Shown: piece after piece, positions 13,801 through 24,900 of the stretch
Layout: every line of letters starts with the position of its first letter
Numbering within the stretch: position 1 is the stretch's first letter
Origin: Carnegiea gigantea
Taxonomy: Eukaryota > Streptophyta > Magnoliopsida > Caryophyllales > Cactaceae
Reading direction: 5' to 3'
Assembly: GCA_029747015.1 (NCBI GenBank)
Contig: JAKOGI010000187.1
Location: 731,001 to 795,000, forward strand
Length of the DNA stretch: 64,000 bases
Made by a program: the position numbers and the translations under genes
The notes under the pieces: generated by a model
Databases searched by the model: none
Told to the model about the DNA's origin: nothing
What the model saw: only the letters and a program-made list of their open reading frames with translations

Positions 13801-15827
13801 AAAAGGGCAAAAATGATTTCGTCAAGTGAGTGTATATGTGTCCAACTGATGTGCAAAAATTCTTTCCCACTTCCCAGCACTATATCACGTGCCAAAACCA
13901 AATATCACCTTAGAAGAGATTAAAAAAAGCCTCCCAAATGGTCGGGTCATACAAATTGGTCGATAACTTAACATTTGGCTTTCTTAAAAAAAGTCTCGAG
14001 TTCGAATCTTGTAACTAGAAAAAATTATTATAAAAAAATCTTGTTATTTAAGGAGCCGATAATAGTTTGATTATAACAAAATAAAAGTCTGAAACCAAAA
14101 AAAAAATAACCCCAAAGTAAGAAGGGATTGCCTCAATAGTTATATTTTAAGAAACCACTAAGCCAAAATGACTAAAGCATGCTGCAAACCCTGTTCCTCA
14201 ATTGTGGATTCTAGATGCTAGGATTAAAACCTTGATGTATGTTTGCATTGCATCTAGTCTACACGTGTGCAAGGGAAAGCAACTAGACCTTAGACCAGCA
14301 ATGTTACGGGCCTATTCTACCATTAACATTCTACCTACAGGCGAGTCCAGAAAATTCATTCAAAGGTAGTCGTTTTTGAGTTTTCATGAATTTTATAAAT
14401 ACTAGCTACTTTATTTTTATCGGTGTCCATTTTAGATAATTTTAAAATTTGTAAGATTTTTATACATAATTTTGAAGTTGTTTTTTCGATTGGCAGTTAC
14501 TCAACACATCGTCCCTGGAAATATATGTCTGCCAGTTGCCACCGCTCCTCCCGGGCCTTAATGAAAGGTCCGCCAAATTGCACTATTATAGGTAACTAGT
14601 TGGGTAGGATTTTTTTTTTTTTTTGGTGGGCCCCGGGGGGAATTCAGCACTCTCTACAAGTCTTAGAACAAATGCACTACAATGTTCAATTATCAACGAA
14701 TGAGCTGTGACTATTCTTCCAAATTTATTACATCCTGACAAGTGACACTCATCTTGCCCTAAGTGATAGGATTCAAGGTCCATTGCAGCTGTCACATCTA
14801 ACCATGATTACATACCCTAAAATCAATAAGAAGCACATACATTCGATATGAAACAATGATTCTACTTAGAGCATCATCACTAATTCACTACTGACCTCTC
14901 ACATTGGTACGCCTGAATCATGTTGGATGCACCAATTAAAGTGTAAGATTTCGCAGATCTAGCAACATGATAGTTGTGAAGTATGATTTACTGTTCAGGT
15001 TCTCCTGCTGAAGGAATCAGATGAATTTTGGTATTTAGTAAAATTTGTACTCCATCTAGATATATTGAATCCACGACTGGATCACATCAAATGCGCAACT
15101 CTAGCAGGAAACATCAATCCCAACTGCCCAATAGTTAGATCATGTTGCAGTATTTGAGAGCCCTAGAGGAAAGACATAGTATTCTAATTGAATCCTACAT
15201 TAGCAATGTGCCGATTGCCTATAATCCAAAGCTTAAAGAGTTGCTCTCTAATCCAAAACTTTTGCACGAATTTAAAATTCGGACAACCGGTCATGTCTGA
15301 ATTCAAATCCGGGTTAGGTTCAGGTTTGGGTGTTTGAGTTCTGGTTGCACAGATTTTTGAATCATTTTAGATTCGAACATATTAGAACAATTAGGTTTAT
15401 GTGCAATTTTTGTCCAAATTCTCTAGAAAATTTTATAAAAATAACTTTAAATAACCGGGTTCAGACATTAAAAAATCGCGTTCGAGTTCGATCATACAGA
15501 ATTTCAGTTACAACGTCTAAAAATGATATCACAAACTCGGATATCTGGATATTGGACATTCAAGTTTGAATCCAATTCTGGTCAAAGGGTATGATTTATA
15601 ATCTGAACTTGGCGCAGGTATGAAATTTTTGTCCAAATATTCGATTTGTCCGGACCTGAATTTTGCTAGCCCTAAATGAAACATGACACGCTCAATATTT
15701 CTATATCCATAATATCGAAAGAAAGTGAACCTATTTCTCGACATTTCTACAATTTAGAAGTTCAATTATTGCATTAGACCTGCTAACACTTTATCTGGGC
15801 AAGAGTCTTAACTTGTAGATTTAATTT
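13801..15827. other. Intergenic, repeat-derived
   Basis: I see no gene. At 13940-14095 there is a SINE-like piece with a B-box-like GAGTTCGAATC. At 14590-14800 a minus-strand frame runs into a poly-T/G-rich edge and shows no known domain. At 15240-15680 a sequence rich in TTCGGGT/TTCAGG-like words ends in TAGCCCTA, like a degraded hAT-type end. Confidence 0.4.
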
Positions 15828-16113
15828 TGTTAGAGTATAAACCTATTTCTGGGTTTTGAACCATCAACTTAAGGTTTTCTTCAAGTTAGTTCTTGAACAT
15901 GGTATCACAACTTTTCTGATCGAGAGATCTCGAGGACGAATCTCAGCAACCCCAATACTAATTTATTGCACAAGGTAAGAAAGTTTTTGCACTAGCCATA
16001 CTTCAAGCCCGAAAGACATTCGCGTGAGGGAGCGTGTTAGAGTATAAAATATTAACTTATTCTTGGGTGTTTAACCTTCAGTTTAAGTTTTTAGTTGAGA
16101 TGTTTCTTGAATA
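15828..16113 (+). mobile_element. TRIM (miniature terminal-repeat retrotransposon)
   Basis: Two short direct repeats begin TGTTAGAGTATAAA at 15828-15899 and about 16035-16113. They share the TTCTTGAA(C/T)A end. Right after the first repeat is TGGTATCA (15900), the initiator-tRNA-Met primer binding site. Right before the second is a purine tract GTGAGGGAGCG (16024-16034). The internal part is about 135 bp and non-coding. This is the plan of plant TRIM elements. The flanking bases AATTT and GATTT match at four of five positions, as an old target duplication would. The two repeats have diverged strongly, so the insertion is old. Confidence 0.72.
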
Positions 16114-16719
16114 GATTTGATGTACGTAAACTCATAGGCAATAACACATCAAGACATCAAATAGAGTCCTTAAACAAGTGGCTAATTAGCTAGTATTGTG
16201 CACAAAATGCCTTATAAAGTGACCTTACTTCAAACAACAAAAATCTACTCATAAACGCCTTGCCACTTTGCTAATCTTCTTTAGCATCAATATATGTTGA
16301 TTCTCTTAGATTTTGCGAACTATAAAGTTAGAACAAGTGAGGCCCTACAAAGTGAAATATCTCAAAGAGAAAATTTGCTGTCATCTTTGAGACAAACCAG
16401 ATGATTACTCACCTTTTCTGTTAGATATATTGAATATCTTATGATTACAGCAATACAAAATTCATATAATGAGTAAAAGGCAGATTTAATCATTTCGTAA
16501 TTTTACTATAAACTAGGCAATTAAGATGTATCATTAGGTACTTTTCTAACCTGGTTGTCATTTGAACTAGGGGATTAGCATCATGTTAATTTAAGATATC
16601 GAAATTCTTTTGAATTTTACTATTATTATGGCTAGTCATTTGAACTTTTTAGAAATTTTATTTTACCTGGTTCATATTAGATGTTGTAGTCATCTATAGT
16701 TATTTTAGACCAAACACAG

Positions 16720-16862
16720 TTTGGTTCAAGTGATTCGGCACTTATTTCCGTTTAGTAATGTCTCAGGTTCAAGTCCTATAAGTGGAGAAAATCTGTGATG
16801 AGAGAGTTATATTACTTATTTGGCTAACAGTAACTCGACTCCAATGAAACAGAGGATTCAAG
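16720..16862 (+). mobile_element. tRNA-derived SINE, copy 1
   Basis: TTGGTTCAAGTGATTCGG resembles a polymerase III A box, and about 45 bases on lies GGTTCAAGTCC, a perfect B box (GGTTCRANTCC). The body GGAGAAAATCTGTGATG and TAACAGTAACTCGACTC follows. A second, weaker copy of the same layout lies at 45345-45490. No clear tail or target duplication remains. Confidence 0.6.
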
Positions 16863-17915
16863 ACCCAAAAAATAGTCATTTTAGGAAAAGATCAATAATA
16901 CTAGCTAACATATTATATACTCAATTAATTAAAGGCTCATATTCCATTCATGTAATTGATGAAAGAAACGTAAATTCTAAATAAATTTCCTTTAAAGGGG
17001 AGGAGACAATGGAAAATCTTTTTTTTATTCTTTTTGTGAATGTAAGTTGCCAACTCCTTAAGCTTCTATACATGTAGGGCAATCTATAAGAAAATTTTGA
17101 ATTTTTGACGGATATTTTTTACGAAAAGAAGGATGATCAGTAATTTAATTAGAAATTTTCACGGAAAAAACAGTATATTGATGGATTTTGCTTTTCACTG
17201 TGTTTACAAGGTGTGTCCACAAATTCCGAAACCTGAAGGTTTAATTGAATGTCCTACACGTCTTCTCATGGGGAGAATTGCAGGCCATGAGGCTTAATCC
17301 TACGATCTCCAATTTAAAAAGCCACCGTCATGTCAAATAAGCAGTTGTGAGCTCTTTTGACGAAATGATGCAAAACTTGTGAATGGCCATCTTATATAAA
17401 CAATAGCTGTAATTCCAAAAGAAAAAGGAAAAAAAACAAAAGAGTGAAGAATAACAGGTATACTTCAAAAAAAAAAAAAAAAAGGATGAATGGTCATTTT
17501 CATATGTATGATGAGCTGGAGAATATAATGGATTAGTAATGATAACTGTAAAAGGCAAGGCAAGCTAATGCTACTTCTCTCCTACCCTGTCTTGGCCCTC
17601 AAGTCTCTCTCTCTCTCTCTCTACTTTATCTTCTAACATTATGGGGGTTTATATTGTATACGACCAATATCATATTGGTTTATGCTTTATAATATCACAA
17701 TTCACAAGCATTTGCATTTTAGAGAAAGGAAAAATATTAAAAGAGAATAACCAATAACGACTGATTACTGATTAGAGGAAAAATGTTACTATAAAGTTTC
17801 AATAGTTTAAACGTAGAAAAAAGGACACTAATAGCAGTTAAATGACTCTGACCAATCCACCAACTTGAGAAAATAACCGGTTTTGGTAATCCCCGTACTG
17901 TCAATAAGACAGTTA
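16863..17915. other. Intergenic, no gene seen
   Basis: AT-rich DNA with a poly-A run (17467-17483) and a CT microsatellite near 17600-17620. No coding frame, RNA gene or clear transposon end was recognised. Confidence 0.5.
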
Positions 17916-18087
17916 GTTGATGTTTGGTTGGATGTAAAACAATCTTATAATGTAAATAAATTTATTTGTATTGCATATGACAACTACCTTAGCTTGTAAT
18001 TATAATTACCACACACTATTTACTTGTAATTATATTATAAGGTTGATTGCATTACATTACATTTAACCAATATTACATATCAAAGTC
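17916..18087. mobile_element. Small MITE upstream of the golgin-like gene
   Basis: Inverted ends TTGGTTGGATGTAA (17924) and TTACATTTAACCAA (ending 18070) enclose AT-rich DNA. The outer ends are GTTGATG and CATATCAAAG. TTA precedes the left end and TAA follows the right, close to the TTA/TAA target of PIF/Harbinger MITEs. It sits about 400 bp upstream of the next start codon. Confidence 0.5.
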
Positions 18088-18424
18088 TAATTAAACAAGG
18101 CCGGGAAAAAAGCAATAATGTACTGCATATACTTTTTATTAGAATATTACTCTTTCATTTTTTTTCGAAAATATAAAAAAAGGGGAAGATATGGGACCTT
18201 ACCTGTCCCAGGACTTAAAGAAAAAGCTTGAGAATTTCTCACTTCCACTTTGTTTTCAAAGGTAGGTCATTTGGTCGTTTCAGTATATTCCTACACTCCA
18301 TATGCACCAAAAAAAAAAAAAGGCCAAAGAAAATAAAAATTATAATACATGGTCTAATTAAACTACCAGTTCACTGTTGATTGCCTTAAAAGCCAAAATA
18401 ACTTCATCATGTGAAAGCCTTGCA

Positions 18425-18492
18425 GTTATAAAGACAGAAGGGTATTGAAATTAAAGCAAAAAAACCCAAGAAAACGAGGGAAAATTAACCTA
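18425..18492 (+). promoter_or_regulatory. Core promoter/5' UTR of the golgin-like gene
   Basis: TTATAAAG at about 18426-18433 is a plausible TATA box, some 60 bases before the ATG at 18493. That would leave a very short leader. It is placed by spacing and motif only. Confidence 0.35.
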
Positions 18493-20097
18493 ATGAATAC
18501 TACACAGAGCAGGGAGATATTGGAGCAGCAGCAACAACAACGGATGATGATGATGAAGATGAAGAATTCAGGGATAATGCAGATGGGCTACAACAATGGT
18601 GGAATTGGGAGCCCAGGGTCGGGGCTCGATGAGAAGGACGAGGAGATTTCGAGGTCAGTCATTTCTGCCTTTCGAGCCAAGGAAGAAGAGATCGAGAAGA
18701 AGAAGACGCAGGTTAGAGAGCGAGTTCAGGCTCAGCTTGGTCGCGTGGAGGAGGAGACTAAGCGCCTTGCTCAGATTCGCGAGGTAAGTCATGGTTTTGG
18801 CTATGGTGGTTTGGTCTGGTTTTGATTTGCTTGTCGTTATGGAGAATAAGACATGGAAAGAACCTTGCATGGGAATTGAGTTGGAGGGCAAGTTTGGAAA
18901 TTTTAATTGTTGTCCTCCTTCAAATTCAAATATGATACATAAATTTCATACTGTGAGAATCCTACCTGTATACGTCCGCACTTTTGAATTACAAAATGAT
19001 TGATTGGAATCTAAATTGAAAATTATTGACCATCTATTACATTATACTATGAGAAAAGATATAGAAGACATTTGAGAAAGACATTTTGCTTCAGTTGATT
19101 ATAATATTCCAAGTTGAGAGTTCTTACCTAACCTCCTACACCATGCTTACGCGGAACGTAACTTTGGAGTATTATAATTTGAATTTGGATTTTGTCCTTA
19201 TGCTTAACCAACTAGATCCCTCAATGTGGTTTCTTTCGAAAATCCGAATAGATGATTAACAAATGAGGGATCTATGATTCTGTATGGAGCAGGATGACGT
19301 CTTGTAAACTTTGACATATCATCAACAAAAAGAAATGCATCTCATGCTTATAAGTCTTTGCAATTGGATTCCATAAATTTGTGTTTACCAAATAGCTAGA
19401 TTTGCTCGAGGAAAATGGCGCCAAATTGAATTAACGCAATGGTATGTGTATTTAATTTTCATAATATGAACTGAAATAATGATATCAGGAGCTTGAAGCT
19501 TTGCAAGATCCAATGAAGAAGGAAGTTGCTTTGGTGCGAAAGAGAATTGACACCGTCAATAGAGAGCTCAGACCTCTCGGAATAACATGTCAGAAAAAGG
19601 TAATAATTAATGTCAATACACTTTCTACCGGAAATTTAGAATCCTATGCGTCGATAATAGATGTACAACAACTCCTCCTCCTAGTGTGGGTTCCGCTTTC
19701 ACGAGGTTTAGAGAGATTCAGATATAGGCGGTCTTACTCCTGCAGACATTGGTACTAGTAGACTGATCGATTGTCATCTACTTGTACTTCTCCCAGTCGT
19801 AAAAGATTAATTAGTTAAGATGGTGCAGGAGAAAGAGTACAAAGAAGCTGTAGAAGCCTTCAATGAGAAGAGCAAAGAAAAGGCCCAACTTGTTGCCAAA
19901 CTAATGGAGGTACTTCAAACTTTGCTTATTCAAGTAGTGTTATTACTAATCACAAATTAAATTCTACTAATAATATATATATCTTTTCAGTCATTAATTA
20001 ATGTAATTTCTGGTCTTAATAGTTGATGACCGAAAGTGAGAAGTTGAGATTGAAGAAGCTGGAGGAGCTCAGCAAGCACATTGAATCATTGCCCTGA
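18493..20097 (+). CDS. DUF662 / RAB6-interacting golgin-like coiled-coil protein
   Basis: Four exons, 18493-18783, 19489-19599, 19829-19909 and 20023-20097, all in phase 0 with GT-AG borders, give 185 aa. The upstream frame opens only with a TTG, so the ATG at 18493 is taken. The N-terminus is rich in Gln and Met (EQQQQQRMMMMKMK) with a Gly-rich patch. From about residue 44 it is nearly all charged heptad-like helix (SAFRAKEEEIEKKKTQV, KRIDTVNRELRPLG, EAFNEKSKEKAQLVAKLME, LRLKKLEELSKHIESLP), typical of a coiled coil. This matches the plant DUF662 family, often labelled RAB6-interacting golgin or GORAB-like. A Golgi-trafficking role is inferred from the name and is not shown here. There is no membrane segment or signal peptide. 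Confidence 0.85.
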
Positions 20098-20967
20098 TCC
20101 TCATGATTTTTCAAATTAATGTTCAACTAATATCTGATCTAACTGTTTGATCAAAGCTAAAAACAAACGAAACAAATAAAAGATTGCTAACTTTGTTAAG
20201 TGTGCTTCGTTAATTGGATTTAATTTGTTTGGTTTGTATTTTTTTTTTTCAAATGTTGTGGGTATCCTAGTTCCTATACTTGTAATTTTATATCATCGAC
20301 AATTATGAAATCTGTTACAAGGTTTACTGAATTGTGTTGTACCGTTGTGGTGTATGAAATCACCAAACGTCAATGATATGGGTCATATTTCTCTATGTAG
20401 GATACGGTTAGGGAATGAGTCACATTATAATTTGGACATGATCTTAAAAGATACCGTATCTACTATTTTAATGGTTTGATGAATGATTGAATGAATTTTC
20501 CTTCTCTTTAATAATTTTCTTGATTTGCGTGAACACTAGTTCAGCCTGAGTTTGCACAAAAAATCAATGTTGTGAAATATTGTTACACGAGTAGTTTTAG
20601 TGTGAATTCTCTTAGAGACTTCCGTTTTAGTGCTATTCTCCTCCCATTAAGAAACCGAAACTTGGTGAATAGATTGTTTAGGTCAATTTCAAATCAAGAT
20701 ACTGATCGTTCACTGCTCCAAACTTCTTTGCTAAATGATTCATGCCATCTATATATATTATCTCGATCGAGGTTATGTGACATAATCTGACTGAATTTCA
20801 ATTCAAGTTGAGTTTGAATTGGGACATTTTTCACTTGACTTGTCCGATCCTAGCAATGTCGGAAACTCAGAAATTGAGGGCATTTTTCACCTAAAACTGC
20901 AGTCCAGAACAAAGGCAAGGCAAATTAAGCAGTGTCAGAGGCCGAACACTTTGGTAGATCATCAGGT

Positions 20968-21927
20968 ATGGAGGGTGCTGTCGAAATTGAGGAACTCCGA
21001 AACCCTAGCAATGGCGGAAATGGAGCTCCTACCATGGCGAAACCCAAGGTGGTGGTGATAATGGGGCCAACTGGGTCTGGGAAGTCTAAGTTGGCCATTG
21101 ATTTAGCTGCCCATTTCCCCGTTGAGATCATCAACGCTGATTCCATGCAAGTCTACCGCGGTTTGGATGTTCTCACTAATAAAGTCACTCTTACTGAGCA
21201 AAAAGGCAATCACTTTCTCTCTTCATCTCTCGTTTTGTCTCGTTTCCCCCTTTTTTCTGATGGGTTTTGGGTTGCAGGAGTGCCACACCATCTGTTGGGA
21301 ACAATGAGCCCAAATGTTGAATTCACTTCCAAGGACTTCCGAGATGCTGCTATACCAGTAAGAAGCACCTACCTTCTTTTTTCTTCAGTTACCTGCTTGT
21401 TTGAATTCATAATTGTATGGTAAGAGAGCTAAAATTATGATGCTTGAAAAAAAGCATTGCAAAAAATGACCATTTGTTTTTGGATGTCTAAACTGAAAGC
21501 TCTGCTTATGAAATGAGGGTAAACTGCTTGCTTCTTTGTTTCTTTAATGCGTGAATTAGAAGAGATATTGGGTTTGCGGAGTACGAAAATGATGTACAGT
21601 TATAAGTTGTTCCATATGCCTATTTCAAAATCCCTAAAGCCTTCAGTATGAAATTCGGTCCTTTGGTAGATGTTGGGACTAGTTTGGTAACTAAACATGC
21701 ACTCTTTGACCCAATGGAAATGATGAGGCAACAATCTTTTGTTGTGTCATGTGCGAGGTTAAAGACACCGGTTTTATGGAACCTGTTCTTCACGGACTTC
21801 AGTTTAGTGATTCAATCATTTGCTTTGCGCAGCAAATTGTTGAAGAGTCTTGGTGTTTATTTTTGAGATGCATATGCTATAAATGCCATTTGTAAGGTTG
21901 GGGGTGTGTGTTTGAGATGCTGTTCTT

Positions 21928-21960
<33 letters not shown>

Positions 21961-24900
21961 AGCTGGTTGCCTTTGGTAATGTGCGCAGTGATAACTTCAT
22001 TGGAAGGACAAACCTTGCATAAGGCAACACTTTGATTGTCCTGGATTTGTACCTATATATCCAGTAGATTGCAGTCTTGGATATTTCATGCTTTAAGTTC
22101 CAGAGATTTGAAAGTAAGATTCTATTATTTTTGTTTCATTTTTCATGTGGATCTGATTGAGTGACTACATTTGTTGTGGCCTTAACATGGATTTTCTTTG
22201 TTTGGACTTTCAGCTAATAGAGGACATAATATCTCGAAATCACTTGCCTCTTATAGTTGGTGGAACAAATTTTTATATTCAGGTATGACTGATTTTTCTT
22301 GTGAGCTTGTTTGTCAACCTGAAAATTTTCTAGCTATGCTGCAGTTTCTTCTCCAAAACTTGTTAACGTAAGCATATCATGTTCTATTTGTTCATTGAAA
22401 GATTATGTGTGTGCCTTGTTGGTTATGTGGTTCCGTGCTGGATCATGGATGTACGCGTGTAAGAGTCGAAACTGCAAACCAAGTCGTCTGAGGCTCTGTC
22501 CTCTATGTATGTATACACTGTTCTAATTGAAGTCTCAGTCTTCCAAGGCAGCTTATGGGTGCTCTTATTTATAGCTGCCACTGTGGCAGTATGTCATCGG
22601 TTTTAATTCTTAAATATCATGTCAAGCCTATTATTCATCGCATAAACCCTTCTATTACGCGATGAAATATCTTCTAGTTATATATTTCTTCATGAGATGT
22701 CTGAATCCAATGGAGCTCTCTGGTTGGGTCTTTCTAATGTTTTGCGTAATGCGGTAGTACTCTTCTAACATAATTGATATTCACTATTTTTCTTGCTTCA
22801 ACAACGACTACTTGCGGTGTAGGTCCCGCTTTTGTGGGCTCTAGGAAGATCCATATGTAGGCAGCCTCATCTCTGCAAACATCACTGTTCGCAAGGAGAC
22901 CAATCAATATTGGTCTTGTTTATGTCTTTTTAAACCAAATTCAGTGATGCGATCTGGATTCTGTGCATCTCCTCTTTGCTCATAATTTCTTAATTCCTGG
23001 TGCCCTTAGTCTGGCTACTCTTCTACTGTACAAATTAGTTTATCCACCAAAATTATATATTCTGCTTTTTTGTTTTCTTTCTATACAACACTTGAATTCT
23101 CCTTGTTATGTTGCGTCCAGGCTCTTGTCAGTCCCTTCCTTCGACATGATTCAGCACAAGACATGGGCAGTAGCTGTTTAAGTGATTGCTCAGGTAAACT
23201 TGAGGGTTTGTCTGCTTGTCTGTTATTAACCCTTTAATGTGACAGGGAGGCCAACAAACACAATGATACCTGTTTGGAGAAGTGGAAGTGAGGAATTACT
23301 TATAGTTCGTATGCTTCATTTAGATGCTAAGTTCTGCATTGTGCTTGGGAGATGAGCATAATTGTATTGCCTTCTTCAGCTTGAGGACATGATCTAATCT
23401 CCTATCATTTAAAATTTGCAGCCAATCAGGAAGAGCATGACCTTTATGCTGCGGAAGACAATGACAAATATAGCTATGGCCGTCTTAGAGCAGTAGATCC
23501 CCAGGCAGCGAACAGACTACATCCTAATGATCACAGAAAAGTATGCTTCTCAGTTGCATGTGTTGCTTTGGTTTGCGTCTTCATATGTTGAATTTCCTTA
23601 CTTTCAAATTTGTTGGAATTGTGCATAACAATGATGATGCAGTCTTCCCATTATCATCCATTTATCATTTTAAACCCAAAATTTTCAAAAGAGGAGGGGC
23701 CCTCTAACCAGGAAATGGTTTGGACTAGGAGTCAAGGAGTAGGTGTAGGGAAGGAGCGATGTGATCGGAGCATTCTATATTTAAAAATGAAAATTCCAAC
23801 CTTAAAGCAGGCTTGGTGTGAGGCAAACCCCTGCCATTGGGCACTTGGGTTTATCGAGCTACCATTGGGGCTTTTGTAGTCATTCTAAACGTTTATCCAC
23901 TGTTCTCTCTATATGATCAACTTTTGGATGATATTATGGAGATTCATTTTAGGAAGGACGGACATAAATCCTGCCGCCCTTCTTCCAAATGGATCTTCAG
24001 ACTACATGAGACAGATAGGTATCTATCTAGTTGCTAGATTTCATGGGGTAGAAAGCATTTTTAATTTTCGGGAATATCTTTGTTTATTTTTGGCCATTAG
24101 CTTATGAACTTGCATCGAGGTGATTTTGAAGTTGATCCTCTATCTGCAAGTCTCTTGTCATATAGCAGGTCATGGGAGGTGGGCCTGGCCCCTTAATCCG
24201 TATTTTTGTATATTTGCTTGTACTTGAGCTATAGCTTGAAACGGGCGAAAGTGATACATAGGCACTGGTTGACTTGGGGATTGATGCTATCAGTGTTAAC
24301 ATTCCAAGACTTTCTGGATAGCATTGCCTGACACGGTATTTCAGCTGCTTTTACTGATTAGCTAATATTGATCTAAACTAGTGATTGAATCTTGTTTGAA
24401 TATTTGCAGATTAGGCAATACCTAGAGTTATTTGATCATTCTGGAGTTCTTCCAAGCGAACTTTTTCAGGGAAAAATGATGGAGGTTTGTATTCACAATG
24501 ATTTCACATATACTTTGTTTAGATGTATTGGCATGGCCTGACTGTCCCTCTTATATGTTTTAAACGCCATTCGCTATTTTTATGAATCTTTCTTTCCGCC
24601 TCGTAGACTCGTGATAGTCGACTGAGTGTTGACTGGATGCTTTTAATTTTTATGTGGCAGACAGAAATGGGGTCGTCTTGGTGTTGATTCAAGATACAAT
24701 TGTTGTTTCATCTGTGTTGACGCATCTCTTCCGGTGCTAGACCGATATGTCGAGCAAAGAGTGGACAGGATGATTGAGGCTGGTTTGCTTGAGGAAGTAT
24801 ATGATATTTACACCTTGAATGCAGATTATACACGAGGTTTGCGGCAGGCAATAGGGGTCAGGGAGTTTGAGGATTTTCTACATGCTTTCCTTTCTGAAGT

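Noticed and set aside
20819..21058. 79-codon frame overlapping the start of IPT2
   Set aside because: It is out of frame with the clear P-loop ATPase sequence and shares no family likeness.
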